Below are positions 1 through 9,988 of a stretch of DNA of 55,048 nt, in pieces (the first letter of the stretch is position 1; each line of letters starts with the position of its first letter). The DNA is from DATFPQ01 sp035264765 (lineage in GTDB: Bacteria; Actinomycetota; Actinomycetes; Actinomycetales; Angustibacteraceae). A program made the position numbers and the translations under genes. The notes under the pieces are model-generated. The model was not told the DNA's origin, did not search any database, and saw nothing but the letters and a program-made list of their open reading frames with translations. The stretch lies in the NCBI GenBank assembly GCA_035264765.1, contig DATFPQ010000023.1, forward strand, positions 1-55,048. The letters run 5' to 3'.

Positions 1-1
1 C

Positions 2-673
2 CGGGGCTTCCCGCTGGGTCCCGGCTTCCTCCTGGACGGCGCCCCGGTGACGCTCGTGGCTCCGCGCGGGACGGCCGCGCCCGCCGCTCCCACCCGCACG
101 GCGAGCGGCTCCACCGCCGTGGCCGGGCTGCGCGCCCGCAGCGCCCGCGGGTCCCGGATCTGGGTCGAGGGGCGGCACGACGCCGAGCTGGTGGAGAAGG
201 TGTGGGGCCACGACCTACGGGTCGAGGGCATCGTCGTCGAGATGCTCGACGGCGTCGACGACCTGGCCGCCGCGGTGCGCGACTTCGCGCCCGGCCCCGG
301 TCGGCGGCTCGGCGTCCTCGTGGACCACCTGGTACCGGGCTCCAAGGAGTCCCGGCTGGTGGCCGAGGCGGTGGCGCAGCGGCGGTTCGCGCCCTACCTG
401 CTCGTCGTCGGCCATCCCTTCGTTGACGTGTGGCAGTCGGTGCGCCCGGCACGGCTGGGCCTGCAGGCCTGGCCGGTCGTCCCGCGCGGCACCTCGTGGA
501 AGCACGGCATCCTCGACGCGCTCGGCTGGCCGCACGCCGACCAGGCCGACGTGGCCCAAGGCTGGAAGCGCATCCTCGGCTCGGTCTCGTCGTACGCCGA
601 CCTGGAGCCGGAGCTGCTCGGCCGGGTCGAGGAGCTGATCGACTTCGTCACCGGCGACGACGCCGACCGCTGA
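2..673 (+). CDS. DUF3097 family protein, 5' end outside window
   Basis: The reading frame is open from the first bases of the window (frame starting at base 2, reading RGFPLGPGFLLDG before the first possible internal start at 47). The gene is therefore truncated at its 5' end and 223 residues are visible. FPLGPGFLLDG followed by PVTLV is the N-terminal region I associate with actinobacterial DUF3097 proteins. The core has a VEGRHDAELVEKVWG segment and a later GVLVDHLVPGSKES segment. These look like the Glu motif and acidic motif of a Toprim-type fold, but that is an inference and no enzyme activity is known. It ends in an acidic stretch (DFVTGDDADR). DUF3097 genes commonly sit near hemW and lepA in actinobacteria, which fits here. 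Family assignment is good; function is unknown. Confidence 0.85.
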   Translation, partial: RGFPLGPGFLLDGAPVTLVAPRGTAAPAAPTRTASGSTAVAGLRARSARGSRIWVEGRHDAELVEKVWGHDLRVEGIVVEMLDGVDDLAAAVRDFAPGPGRRLGVLVDHLVPGSKESRLVAEAVAQRRFAPYLLVVGHPFVDVWQSVRPARLGLQAWPVVPRGTSWKHGILDALGWPHADQADVAQGWKRILGSVSSYADLEPELLGRVEELIDFVTGDDADR

Positions 674-778
674 GGCCCACCGCCGCAGCCGGGCGGACGT
701 GCACGGCTTCGACCCCTCCACGAAGGCGGCGACCGGCTCTACGCTGCTGGGACGAGTCGCACCCGTGGGGAGGACGCC

Positions 779-1279
779 GTGACCGACAACCAGCCAGACC
801 TCCCGAGCCCCGGTGGGGAGCCGCAGCAGCCGCCGTACCCGCAGCAGCCGCCGCCAATCGCGCAGCAGCCGCCCTACCCGCAGCAGCCGCCCTACCCGCA
901 GCAGCCCTACAGCTCGCAACCCCCGTACGGTCAGCCCTATGGCGCACCGGCACTGATGTCCCCCGAGGACCAGCGGTTGTGGGCGACGCTCGGCCACCTC
1001 AGTGGCGTGCTGTTCCACCTGCTCGGTCCGCTCGTCCTGTACCTGGTGGTCAAGGATCGCGGGCCCTACGTGCGCAGGCAGGCGGCCGAGGCGCTGAACT
1101 TCTGGATCACCGTCGACATCGCGCTGCTCGTGAGCGGGCTCCTCGTGCTGGTCCTGATCGGCATCGTCGGCCTGGTGGTGATCCCGATCGCGGCGATCGT
1201 TCTGGCCATCGTGGCCGCCGTCGCCACCAACCGCGGTGAGGAGTACCGGTACCCGGTCAACCTGCGCCTGGTGACCTGA
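779..1279 (+). CDS. DUF4870 domain membrane protein with Pro/Gln-rich N-terminus
   Basis: GTG start, 166 residues. Residues 1-58 are a low-complexity cytoplasmic arm made of repeated PYPQQPP units. Residues 60-105 hold the DUF4870 signature (SPEDQRLWATLGHLSGV, then VKDRGPYVRRQAAEALNF). Three hydrophobic segments follow or overlap: about 72-91, 109-130 and 131-150. The short tail NRGEEYRYPVNLRLV is the usual DUF4870 ending. Proteins of this family are small inner-membrane proteins of unknown role, and many carry a disordered Pro/Gln/Tyr arm like this one. The gene is 105 nt downstream of the DUF3097 gene on the same strand and converges on hemW, with only 21 nt between stops. Confidence 0.85.
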   Translation: MTDNQPDLPSPGGEPQQPPYPQQPPPIAQQPPYPQQPPYPQQPYSSQPPYGQPYGAPALMSPEDQRLWATLGHLSGVLFHLLGPLVLYLVVKDRGPYVRRQAAEALNFWITVDIALLVSGLLVLVLIGIVGLVVIPIAAIVLAIVAAVATNRGEEYRYPVNLRLVT

Positions 1280-1300
1280 GCCGGCGGGACGGCAGGCCGG

Positions 1301-2518
1301 TCAGGGCAGCAGCGCGCGAACCACGGTGTCGGCGAGCATCCGCCCGCGCAGGGTCAGCACCCCGCGCCCCGCGAGCGCAGCCCGGCCATCCAGCAGGCCG
1401 TCGGCCACCAGGCCGGCCACCGCCAGGCGCCCTGCCGGGTCGACAACCGCGAGGTCGAGCCCGTCGGCCAGCCGCACCTCCAGGAGCACGCGCTCGGCGT
1501 GCGCCTGCTCTGGGTCGAGCACCTCGCGGGCGTGCGCCGGGCTTTGCCCCTGGGCCAGCCGCTCGGCGTACGCCCGCGGGTGCTTGACGTTCCACCAGCG
1601 GACCCCGCCGACGTGGCTGTGGGCTCCGGGGCCGACGCCCCACCAGTCCCCGCCGGCCCAGTAGCCCACGTTGTGCCGGCAGCGCGTGCTCTGGGACGTC
1701 GACCAGTTGCTCACCTCGTACCAGCGCAGGCCGGCCGCGGTGAGGACCTCGTCGGCCAGCTCGTACTTGTCGGCCTCGTCGTCGTCGTCCGGCATCGGCA
1801 GCTCGCCGCGGCGCACCCGCCCGGCCATCCGGGTCCCGGCCTCGACGACGAGCGCGTACGCCGACACGTGGTCCGGGCCGCAGGCGAGCGCGGCGTCCAG
1901 GCTGGTCCGCCAGTCCGCAAGGGACTCCCCCGGCGTGCCGTAGATGAGGTCCAGGCTGACGTCGAGCCCGGCCTCCCGGGCCCAGCGCACGGCGTCGGGT
2001 ACCCGGCGGGGGTCGTGGGTGCGGTCCAGGGTCGCCAGGACGTGCGGCACCGCGGACTGCATGCCGAAGCTGATGCGGGTGAACCCAGCCTCGCGGAGGT
2101 CGTGCAGCGACCGGGGGGTCACCGAGTCCGGGTTGGCCTCGGTGGTCACCTCGGCGTCGGGAAAGAGCCCGAAGGCTTCCCGGACGCCCTGCAGCATCCG
2201 GCCGAGGTCGGCGGCGTTCAGCAGCGTGGGCGTCCCACCACCGACGAACACCGTAGAGGCGACCGGGGCCGCCTCGCCCAGCACCGTGCGGGTCAGCGAC
2301 AGCTCGGCCAGCGCGGTGCCGGCGAAGGCGGCCTGGTCGGCGCCACCACCGAGCTCGCTCGCCGTGTAGGTGTTGAAGTCGCAGTAGCCGCAGCGAACCG
2401 CGCAGAACGGGACGTGCAGGTAGACGCCGAACGGCCGCTCGCCGAGGCGGTCGAGGGCCGACGCCGGGAGCGTGCCGTCCGCAGGCGCGGGGTCGCCGTC
2501 CGGCAGGGAGTTGGGCAC
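1301..2518 (-). CDS. hemW: HemW, radical SAM haem chaperone / coproporphyrinogen III oxidase-like
   Basis: 405 residues, GTG start. The radical SAM cluster motif is at the N-terminus: Cys39, Cys43 and Cys46 in PFCAVRCGYCDF, followed by NTYTA, which is characteristic of HemW. Further family marks are the SAM-binding FVGGGTPTLL and the TTEANPDSVT and SFGMQS motifs. The C-terminal HemW domain contains VGPGAHSHVGGVRWWNVKHP. HemW proteins bind haem and deliver it to target enzymes; they were long annotated as oxygen-independent coproporphyrinogen oxidase, but generally lack that activity. The usual actinobacterial neighbour order is lepA then hemW; here a protease, an acyl-CoA-synthetase-like gene and a MOSC gene intervene. 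Confidence 0.93.
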   Translation of the reverse strand: MPNSLPDGDPAPADGTLPASALDRLGERPFGVYLHVPFCAVRCGYCDFNTYTASELGGGADQAAFAGTALAELSLTRTVLGEAAPVASTVFVGGGTPTLLNAADLGRMLQGVREAFGLFPDAEVTTEANPDSVTPRSLHDLREAGFTRISFGMQSAVPHVLATLDRTHDPRRVPDAVRWAREAGLDVSLDLIYGTPGESLADWRTSLDAALACGPDHVSAYALVVEAGTRMAGRVRRGELPMPDDDDEADKYELADEVLTAAGLRWYEVSNWSTSQSTRCRHNVGYWAGGDWWGVGPGAHSHVGGVRWWNVKHPRAYAERLAQGQSPAHAREVLDPEQAHAERVLLEVRLADGLDLAVVDPAGRLAVAGLVADGLLDGRAALAGRGVLTLRGRMLADTVVRALLP

Positions 2519-2648
2519 ACCCCATGGTCTCAGCCGGCGCAGGCAACCCTCAGCCCGAGGAGGCGGTGACGCCGTAGCCGGCCCGCGTCCGCAGCGCCCA
2601 GGCGGCGACCGGCGGTGCTAGGGACGACGTCGACCGGCGGAATCTTGG

Positions 2649-3308
2649 TCACCGGCGCGCTGCCGCGCGCCGGGCGTACCGCACCAGGGCCTGCGCCAGG
2701 TCGAGCTCTCCGGACGACCCGGCGTCCAGCAGGCGGCGCCCGGCTTCGGCGTCGAACCGGCCGAAGCAGCGGCCGATGCTGACCCCGTGCTCGGGCCGGT
2801 GCACGACCTGGACCTCGTCGCCCGCGGCGACCGTGCCCTCCTGCAGCACCCGCAGGTACGCGCCCGGCGCGCCGTGCGCTGTGAACCGCTTGACCCAGCG
2901 CCGCTCGCCCATCCAGGCCTGGAAGGTCGCGCATGGCGTCCGAGGCATGGTGACCTCGACCACCACTCCCGCGTCGCCCCCGACCCGCCAGCGCTCTCCC
3001 ACGAGGGCGTTGGTGACGTCCACCCCTCGGGTGCGCAGGTTCTCGCCGAACCTCCCAGGCGGCAGGTCACGGCCGAGCTCCGCCGCCCAGTGCTCCACGT
3101 CCTCGGCGGCGTAGGCGTACACCGCCTTGTCCGGCCCGCCGTGATGCTTGCGGTCCATCTGGTGGTCGCCGTCCACACCCAGCCGGCCGACCGCAACCCG
3201 ACCCTCGACCGGACCCTTGTCGATCGCCGTACGGGCACCGTCGCTTGCGACCGGGTGCAGCTCACGTACGACGCACACCGCCTGAACCTCGCCCGCGACC
3301 CTGCTCAC
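2649..3308 (-). CDS. MOSC domain protein (YiiM-like)
   Basis: 219 residues. MOSC domains bind molybdenum cofactor or act as sulfur carriers. The signature elements are present: VEGRVAVGRLGVDGD, then a D-R-x-H-H-G-G motif at 52-58 (DRKHHGG), GRFGENL at 85-91, and the conserved cysteine Cys126 in MPRTPCATF, the position of the invariant MOSC Cys. YiiM-type proteins of this size reduce N-hydroxylated bases such as 6-N-hydroxylaminopurine using Moco. A C-terminal helical region after about 170 matches the YiiM/3-alpha extension. No molybdenum cofactor genes are nearby, so the substrate is not indicated by context. It lies 52 nt downstream of the acyl-CoA-synthetase-like gene and may be cotranscribed with it. 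Confidence 0.85.
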   Translation of the reverse strand: MSRVAGEVQAVCVVRELHPVASDGARTAIDKGPVEGRVAVGRLGVDGDHQMDRKHHGGPDKAVYAYAAEDVEHWAAELGRDLPPGRFGENLRTRGVDVTNALVGERWRVGGDAGVVVEVTMPRTPCATFQAWMGERRWVKRFTAHGAPGAYLRVLQEGTVAAGDEVQVVHRPEHGVSIGRCFGRFDAEAGRRLLDAGSSGELDLAQALVRYARRAAARR

Positions 3309-3360
3309 GCGGCAGATTCCACCATGCGGGCCAGCCGGCTCGCGAAGGGGTTACCTCCGG

Positions 3361-5382
3361 TCAGCGGTCCTCGGGGTCCGCCCCCCAGCGACGCTCGACC
3401 TCGGGGCGGCGCGGGACCAGCGCGGGAGTCAGCTCGCCGTCCGCCACGGTCAGGTCGCGCGGCAGCACCGAGAACCACTCGATCCGGTGCCCGGGCTCCA
3501 GACCCGCGTTGAGTGCCGCCAGCCGCTCCGACACCATGGCGCGGGCCTGCTCGGAACGCACCACCTCCTCGTACGGGCTGCCGGCGAGCCCGTGTGACGA
3601 GGCCCAGGTCGCGAGCGCGTCCGCGTCGAGCGTGACCAGGGCGCCGAGGGACGCCCGGCCCTCTCCGACGACCAGGACGTGCGAGAGGTAGGGGCACAGT
3701 GCACCGAGCCGCACCTGCAGGTCCTGAGGGGCGACCCGCGCGCCCGTGCCGGTGGTGATCAGGTCCTGCACCCGGCCGGTGATCCGGAGGCAGCCGTCCA
3801 CCACGCGGCCGAGATCGCCGGTGCTCAGCCAGCCGTCCGGGCTCAGCACTCGTGCCGTCTCCTCCCGCCCGTTCTGGTAGCCGAGCATCACGCCGGGGCC
3901 GCGTACCTGCACGCGGCCGGAATCGGTCAACCGCACCTCGGTGCCGGCCAGCGGCCGTCCCACGGTGCCCGGGCAGATCCCGTCCCCGCGTGGCAGCGCC
4001 ACGACCGTGGTGGTCTCGGTGAGGCCGTACCCGCCGAGCAGGTCGATCCCCGCGGCCGCGTACCAGTCGGCGACGTCCTCGCTCAGTGGTGCCGTGCCGC
4101 AGGCCAGGTGCCGCACCCGGCCGCCGAAGTGCTCGCGCACGGCGCGCAGCGCCAGCTGGTCGGCGACGGCCAGCGCCGGCAGCTGCGAGAGCGGCAGCCG
4201 GCGTCCGGCCCGTCGCGCCGCGGCGGCCTGACGCCCGACGTCGAACGCCCAGCTGTTCAGCCGATGCCGGACCGGCCCGGCCGCCTCGAGCTCGGCACGG
4301 GCGCGCGCATGCACCCGCTGGAAGAGGCGTGGCGGGCCCGGGACGAAGGTGGGACGCACCTGTGCCATCCCCTCGACCAGCCGGCCGAGGTCGCCGCACA
4401 CGGCGCTGGAGAAGCCGACCACCAGCTGGGTCGCGAGCAGCGCCTTGCCGAAGGAGTGCGACAGCGGCGCCCACAGGTACTGAACGTCGTCCTCGGTGAG
4501 CAGGCCGGTGGCCGTGTTCGCGGCGGCCGCCGACACCCAGGCCGAGTGCGGCTGGCGGACCCCCTTGGCCGGCCCGGTGGTGCCGGACGTGTAGAGAACC
4601 GACGCCAGGGAATCGGGGCGGACGGAGTCCGCCGCCCGCTGCAAGGCTTGCGGGTCGCTCGCCAGGACGGCGCGGCCGCAGTCCCGCAGGGAAGCCAGCG
4701 AGAGCACCCGGCGGTCGTCGACGTGCGGGGAGCCGGGGCCGAGGGCGCGTTCGTCGATGACCACGACGGCGACCAGGTCGGGTAGCCGCCCCCAGTGGTC
4801 GCGCACCCGGGCCAGCTGCTCGCCGTCCTCCGCGACCACCACGCGGGCGCCCGAGTCGCCGAGCAGCCGTCCGACCTCGTCGGGAGGCAGCCCTGGGTCC
4901 AGCGTGGTGGTGGCGGCTCCCGCGTAGGCCACTGCGAGGTCGGTGAGCACCCACTCCAGCCGGGTGGTGGACGCGATCGCCACGGGCTGTCCGGGGCTGA
5001 CGCCGAGCCCGAGCAGGCCGGCCGCGATCTCGCGCACCACGACCGCGCAGTCCGACCACGTCCAGGCGGTCCAGCGTCCGTCCGGTCCGGGGACACGGAA
5101 GGCCTCCCGGTGCGGGCTGAGCCGCACGCGGTCGGCGAAGAGGGCGCCCAGGGTGCCGGGAAGGCGGGCGAGCAGCTGCTCGTAGCGGGCCTGCTCGGCC
5201 GGGTCGGGACGGAGCACCTGTGCGGGCGGATCGGCGGCGGGACTGGCGGCCGGATCGCCCGTCGGGTCGTCGGCCAGATGCGGCGTCGGGGAGGAAGGAG
5301 CGGGCCGTTCAGCGGGTCGGCAAACCGGGAAGACCTTCGAGCGAAGCGTCGCGCAACCGGAGAAGTCGTTGATGTCCGCCAC
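3361..5382 (-). CDS. Long-chain acyl-CoA synthetase-like (ANL superfamily), catalytic lysine absent
   Basis: 673 residues, GTG start supported by an excellent GGAAGGAGGT ribosome-binding site 8 nt upstream (5391-5400). It is a member of the adenylate-forming family resembling actinobacterial FadD15-type long-chain fatty acyl-CoA ligases. The AMP-binding P-loop YTSGTTGPAKG is at 264-274, GYGLTETT at 451-458 and TGDLG at 521-525. Normal members end in a C-terminal lobe with G-x-LTPxLK, the Lys of which catalyses adenylation. Here the corresponding segment reads GELTPALVPRR (649-659), with Val656 where Lys is expected. The hinge/A8 region also reads TGTGARVAP rather than the common GGKxVAP. Residues 1-65 are an unusual Cys- and Pro-rich extension. 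The family is clear, but ligase activity is doubtful without that lysine. It is divergent from the M4 protease gene. Confidence 0.85.
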   Translation of the reverse strand: MADINDFSGCATLRSKVFPVCRPAERPAPSSPTPHLADDPTGDPAASPAADPPAQVLRPDPAEQARYEQLLARLPGTLGALFADRVRLSPHREAFRVPGPDGRWTAWTWSDCAVVVREIAAGLLGLGVSPGQPVAIASTTRLEWVLTDLAVAYAGAATTTLDPGLPPDEVGRLLGDSGARVVVAEDGEQLARVRDHWGRLPDLVAVVVIDERALGPGSPHVDDRRVLSLASLRDCGRAVLASDPQALQRAADSVRPDSLASVLYTSGTTGPAKGVRQPHSAWVSAAAANTATGLLTEDDVQYLWAPLSHSFGKALLATQLVVGFSSAVCGDLGRLVEGMAQVRPTFVPGPPRLFQRVHARARAELEAAGPVRHRLNSWAFDVGRQAAAARRAGRRLPLSQLPALAVADQLALRAVREHFGGRVRHLACGTAPLSEDVADWYAAAGIDLLGGYGLTETTTVVALPRGDGICPGTVGRPLAGTEVRLTDSGRVQVRGPGVMLGYQNGREETARVLSPDGWLSTGDLGRVVDGCLRITGRVQDLITTGTGARVAPQDLQVRLGALCPYLSHVLVVGEGRASLGALVTLDADALATWASSHGLAGSPYEEVVRSEQARAMVSERLAALNAGLEPGHRIEWFSVLPRDLTVADGELTPALVPRRPEVERRWGADPEDR

Positions 5383-5390
5383 CGGGGCGC

Positions 5391-5424
5391 ACCTCCTTCC
5401 GGCCCACGCACGACGTGGTGCGTG
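5391..5424 (-). promoter_or_regulatory. Strong SD and dyad in the leader of the acyl-CoA-synthetase-like gene
   Basis: The minus strand carries a near-consensus Shine-Dalgarno (GGAAGGAGGT) 8 nt before the GTG start. Just upstream, 5405-5424 is a dyad, CACGCAC GACGTG GTGCGTG, with 7-bp perfect arms. It could be an operator for a regulator of the divergent gene pair, or simply a leader hairpin. No regulator gene is adjacent. Confidence 0.35.
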
Positions 5425-5548
5425 CTGGTCAGGGTAAAGGAAGGGTCAATGGGTTGCATGCATCTCGGCCCTGCCTGTGGACGACGCGACGCGCCGCGCC
5501 GTTGTCGGCGCCCGGGCCTACCGTCATCAGCAGCCGAGAGGAGACCGC

Positions 5549-6952
5549 ATGACCTCGCACCGCTGCACCCACCGCGGCATCGTGCCGCCGTACCTGTTGG
5601 CCCGGGTGATCGAGACCGACGGTGAGGACGTCCCGACGCAGTCCGCGCGGTACTCGCTCGCGCTCGACGCCGAGCACCGCACTCGGCGGGCGTCGTCCGG
5701 GACGGCGACCATGCCCGGCGCCGCACCGACCGACGAAGGCCGGGCGACCGACGACGGCACCCACCCGCTGCGCACCATCAGCGACGCGCACGGCACCGAG
5801 CAGCTACCCGGGGACGTCGCGCGCACCGAGGGGGCCGGACCTACCGGCGATGCCGCGGTGGACGAGGCCTACGACGGCCTGGGCTCGACTTGGGGCCTCT
5901 ACAAGGAGGTGTTCGGCCGCGACTCGCTCGACGGTGCCGGGCTCGCACTGGACGGCACGGTGCACTACGGCCGCAACTACGACAACGCCTTCTGGGACGG
6001 CAGCCGGATGGTGTTCGGCGACGGCGACGGCGTGCTGTTCAACCGGTTCACCGCGTCGGTCGACGTGATCGGCCACGAGCTGACGCACGGCATCACCGAG
6101 AAGACCGCCGGACTTGCCTACGAGGGGCAGTCGGGCGCGCTGAACGAAAGCATCTCCGACGTCTTCGGCTCGCTCGTCAAGCAGCGGGCGCTGGGGCAGG
6201 ACGCCGCGTCGGCGGACTGGCTGATCGGGGCCGGGCTGTTCACGCCGTCCGTCCACGGCGAGGCGCTGCGCTCGATGAAGGCGCCCGGCACGGCGTACGA
6301 CGACCCTCGCATCGGCAAGGACCCGCAGCCGGCCACCATGTCCGGCTACGTCGAGACCACCGACGACAACGGTGGCGTGCACCTGAACTCGGGGATCCCC
6401 AACCACGCCTTCTACCTGGCCGCCACCGGCATCGGCGGCAACGCCTGGGAGGGCGCCGGACGGGTCTGGTACGACGTGCTGACCGGCGGGAAGCTCCCCT
6501 CCGACGCCGACTTCGCCACCTTCGCGGCGGCCACCGTGGCGGCCGCGGGCACGCGGTTCGGCGTGGGCTCTCGGGAGCAGGCGGCGGTTGCCAAGGCCTG
6601 GCAGGACGTCGAGGTCCCCGTGCCGGACCCGAACCAGCCACCACCGGACCAGCCACCACCGGACCAGCCACCGGCGCCCGCACCGACCCTGGTCGTGGTG
6701 CGCACCGGCGGCTTCGCGGGGCTGCGGCTGGAACGGGAGCTGTCGCTGGGTGACCTCCCCGACGACGAGGCACGCCCGTGGCTCGACCTGCTGGACTCCG
6801 GCCGGCTCAGAGAGCTGTCCTCGGTCGACACGTCGACCCCTGACCGGTTCGTGTACCGCGTCAGCGGCCCCGGTCTGGACATCACCGCGGCCGAGCAGCA
6901 GCTGCCCGACGACGTGCGGGGCCTGTTCGACCAGACGCTGCGACCGCGCTGA
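5549..6952 (+). CDS. Protealysin-like M4 zinc metalloprotease fused to an emfourin-like inhibitor domain
   Basis: 467 residues from the ATG at 5549, chosen because GAGAGGAG lies 8 nt upstream. A longer in-frame start at 5477 has no such site. There is no signal peptide. Residues 6-20 (CTHRGIVPPYLLARV) match the short protealysin-type propeptide with its PP-x-LL core. The catalytic domain has zinc ligands His176 and His180 and catalytic Glu177 (HELTH), third ligand Glu200 in GALNESISDVFG, and His278 in GVHLNSGIPNHAFY. A Pro-rich linker (PPPDQPP repeats, about 357-380) leads to residues 381-467, which contain VVVRTGGFAGL and LPDDEA and look like emfourin, the protein inhibitor of protealysin. 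In Serratia the inhibitor is a separate gene. Protease family is certain; the inhibitor-domain call is strong by pattern but not searched. Confidence 0.9.
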   Translation: MTSHRCTHRGIVPPYLLARVIETDGEDVPTQSARYSLALDAEHRTRRASSGTATMPGAAPTDEGRATDDGTHPLRTISDAHGTEQLPGDVARTEGAGPTGDAAVDEAYDGLGSTWGLYKEVFGRDSLDGAGLALDGTVHYGRNYDNAFWDGSRMVFGDGDGVLFNRFTASVDVIGHELTHGITEKTAGLAYEGQSGALNESISDVFGSLVKQRALGQDAASADWLIGAGLFTPSVHGEALRSMKAPGTAYDDPRIGKDPQPATMSGYVETTDDNGGVHLNSGIPNHAFYLAATGIGGNAWEGAGRVWYDVLTGGKLPSDADFATFAAATVAAAGTRFGVGSREQAAVAKAWQDVEVPVPDPNQPPPDQPPPDQPPAPAPTLVVVRTGGFAGLRLERELSLGDLPDDEARPWLDLLDSGRLRELSSVDTSTPDRFVYRVSGPGLDITAAEQQLPDDVRGLFDQTLRPR

Positions 6953-6980
6953 GCTGCGAGGCGCCCCGCATGTCGGGCGC

Positions 6981-7014
6981 CCCTCGCCCTACCGGTTCGC
7001 GGGTGGGGCGAGGG
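6981..7014. terminator. Bidirectional hairpin between the M4 protease and lepA
   Basis: CCCTCGCCC (6981-6989) pairs perfectly with GGGCGAGGG (7006-7014). An alternative hairpin uses GGGCGCC-type sequence just upstream (6957-6989). It lies between the convergent stops at 6952 and 7020. There is no T-run, as is usual in this group. Confidence 0.6.
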
Positions 7015-7019
7015 ACCCG

Positions 7020-8873
<1,854 letters not shown>

Positions 8874-9107
8874 GTTCGGGGTCCTCACTGGCTGGGGATT
8901 CCCGGCCATCGTCCCACGGCCGGGCGCCGGCCGGACGCCGACCGGACGCCGACCGCTCCCGCCGAGGCCACCACTCGACGAAGCCGCGGCCCCCCTCACC
9001 GCACCCCCGAAGGCAGCGTCGGATCGACCCAGCTGCGAGCGCCCCGCCCGTCCGGCTGCCGCAAAAACGCCATGAGCGCCGCGGGGACGCTGTGCCAGAG
9101 TCGGGCG

Positions 9108-9988
9108 ATGACGCAGCCCGTGCCAACCCTGGACTACACGGACACCGTCGTGCGTCCCTGCTGGGACGAGCTGCCGGCCGGTGTACGGCACGCGGTGGAG
9201 GACTCCGCCGGCGCACGCGTGGAGCACGCCGGGGCGCCGGCGAGGAGCGGCTTCAGCGGTGGCTTCGCTGCGGTACTGCGGCTGGCGGACGGACGCCGGG
9301 TCTTCGCCAAGGCGGGCTTGTCGGTCAATCCGCACCTGCTGACCGCGTACGCGCAGGAGGCCCTGGTGCTGTCGGCGCTTCCCCCGTACGGCCTGAGGGC
9401 GGAGATCCTCGGCTGCTTCGCTGCCCTCGCCGCCGGCGACCTGGCTCTGACGAGCGGGCAGCCGGACTGGGTCCGCGAGCGGCTGCCGGAGCTGCAGGCG
9501 CTGGTGGAGAGCTCCGCCCAACACCTGGCGGGCGACACGGCCACCACTGCGACCTGCGCGCCGACAACGTACTGCTCAACGACGGCCGCGCGCTGTTCGT
9601 GGACTGGAACTGGCTGTGCCTCGGCCCACCCTGGACCGACTTCGTCGGGATTCTTCCGCTCGCCCGGGCGGACGGCGTGGACGTCGACGCCTGGCTGGCC
9701 CGCAGCGAGCTCACGCGCGGGGTTGACCCCGAGGCCGTGGACGCCTGGCTGGCCGCCGTCGCCGCGTACATGCTGGCGTACGCGGACGACCCGGTCTGGC
9801 CGGGTGGCACGCCGGCCATCCGGGTGCACCAACGCCGTTACGCCCCAACCTTCCTGGACTGGCTGGGTGCGCGGCGCGGCTGGTCGGCACCGGGCGTCTC
9901 CGTGGGCAGCACCGCGGGTGCCGCCGCAGCGCCCTCCGCGGCCGCTGCATCAGCCGCTCCTGCCCCCTGGGACAGCGCCTGCAGGTAG
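9108..9988 (+). pseudogene. Aminoglycoside/choline phosphotransferase-family gene, internally deleted and frameshifted
   Basis: The N-terminal part reads from ATG 9108 (MTQPVPTLDYTD) through a kinase-like N lobe (GFSGGFAAVLRLADGRRVFAKA). The C-terminal part is in another frame and starts at the catalytic loop (HCDLRADNVLL, then ALFVDWNWLCLGPPWTDF). The switch lies near 9535-9546, where one missing base would restore the frame. The segment between ILGCF and the catalytic loop also seems to lack roughly 60-80 residues, including the hinge (LEDVDG-like) found in intact relatives. A sequencing error could explain the frameshift but not the internal deletion. The C-terminal frame runs on to 9988, overlapping the 3' end of ureD by about 150 bp on the opposite strand. 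Confidence 0.75.
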
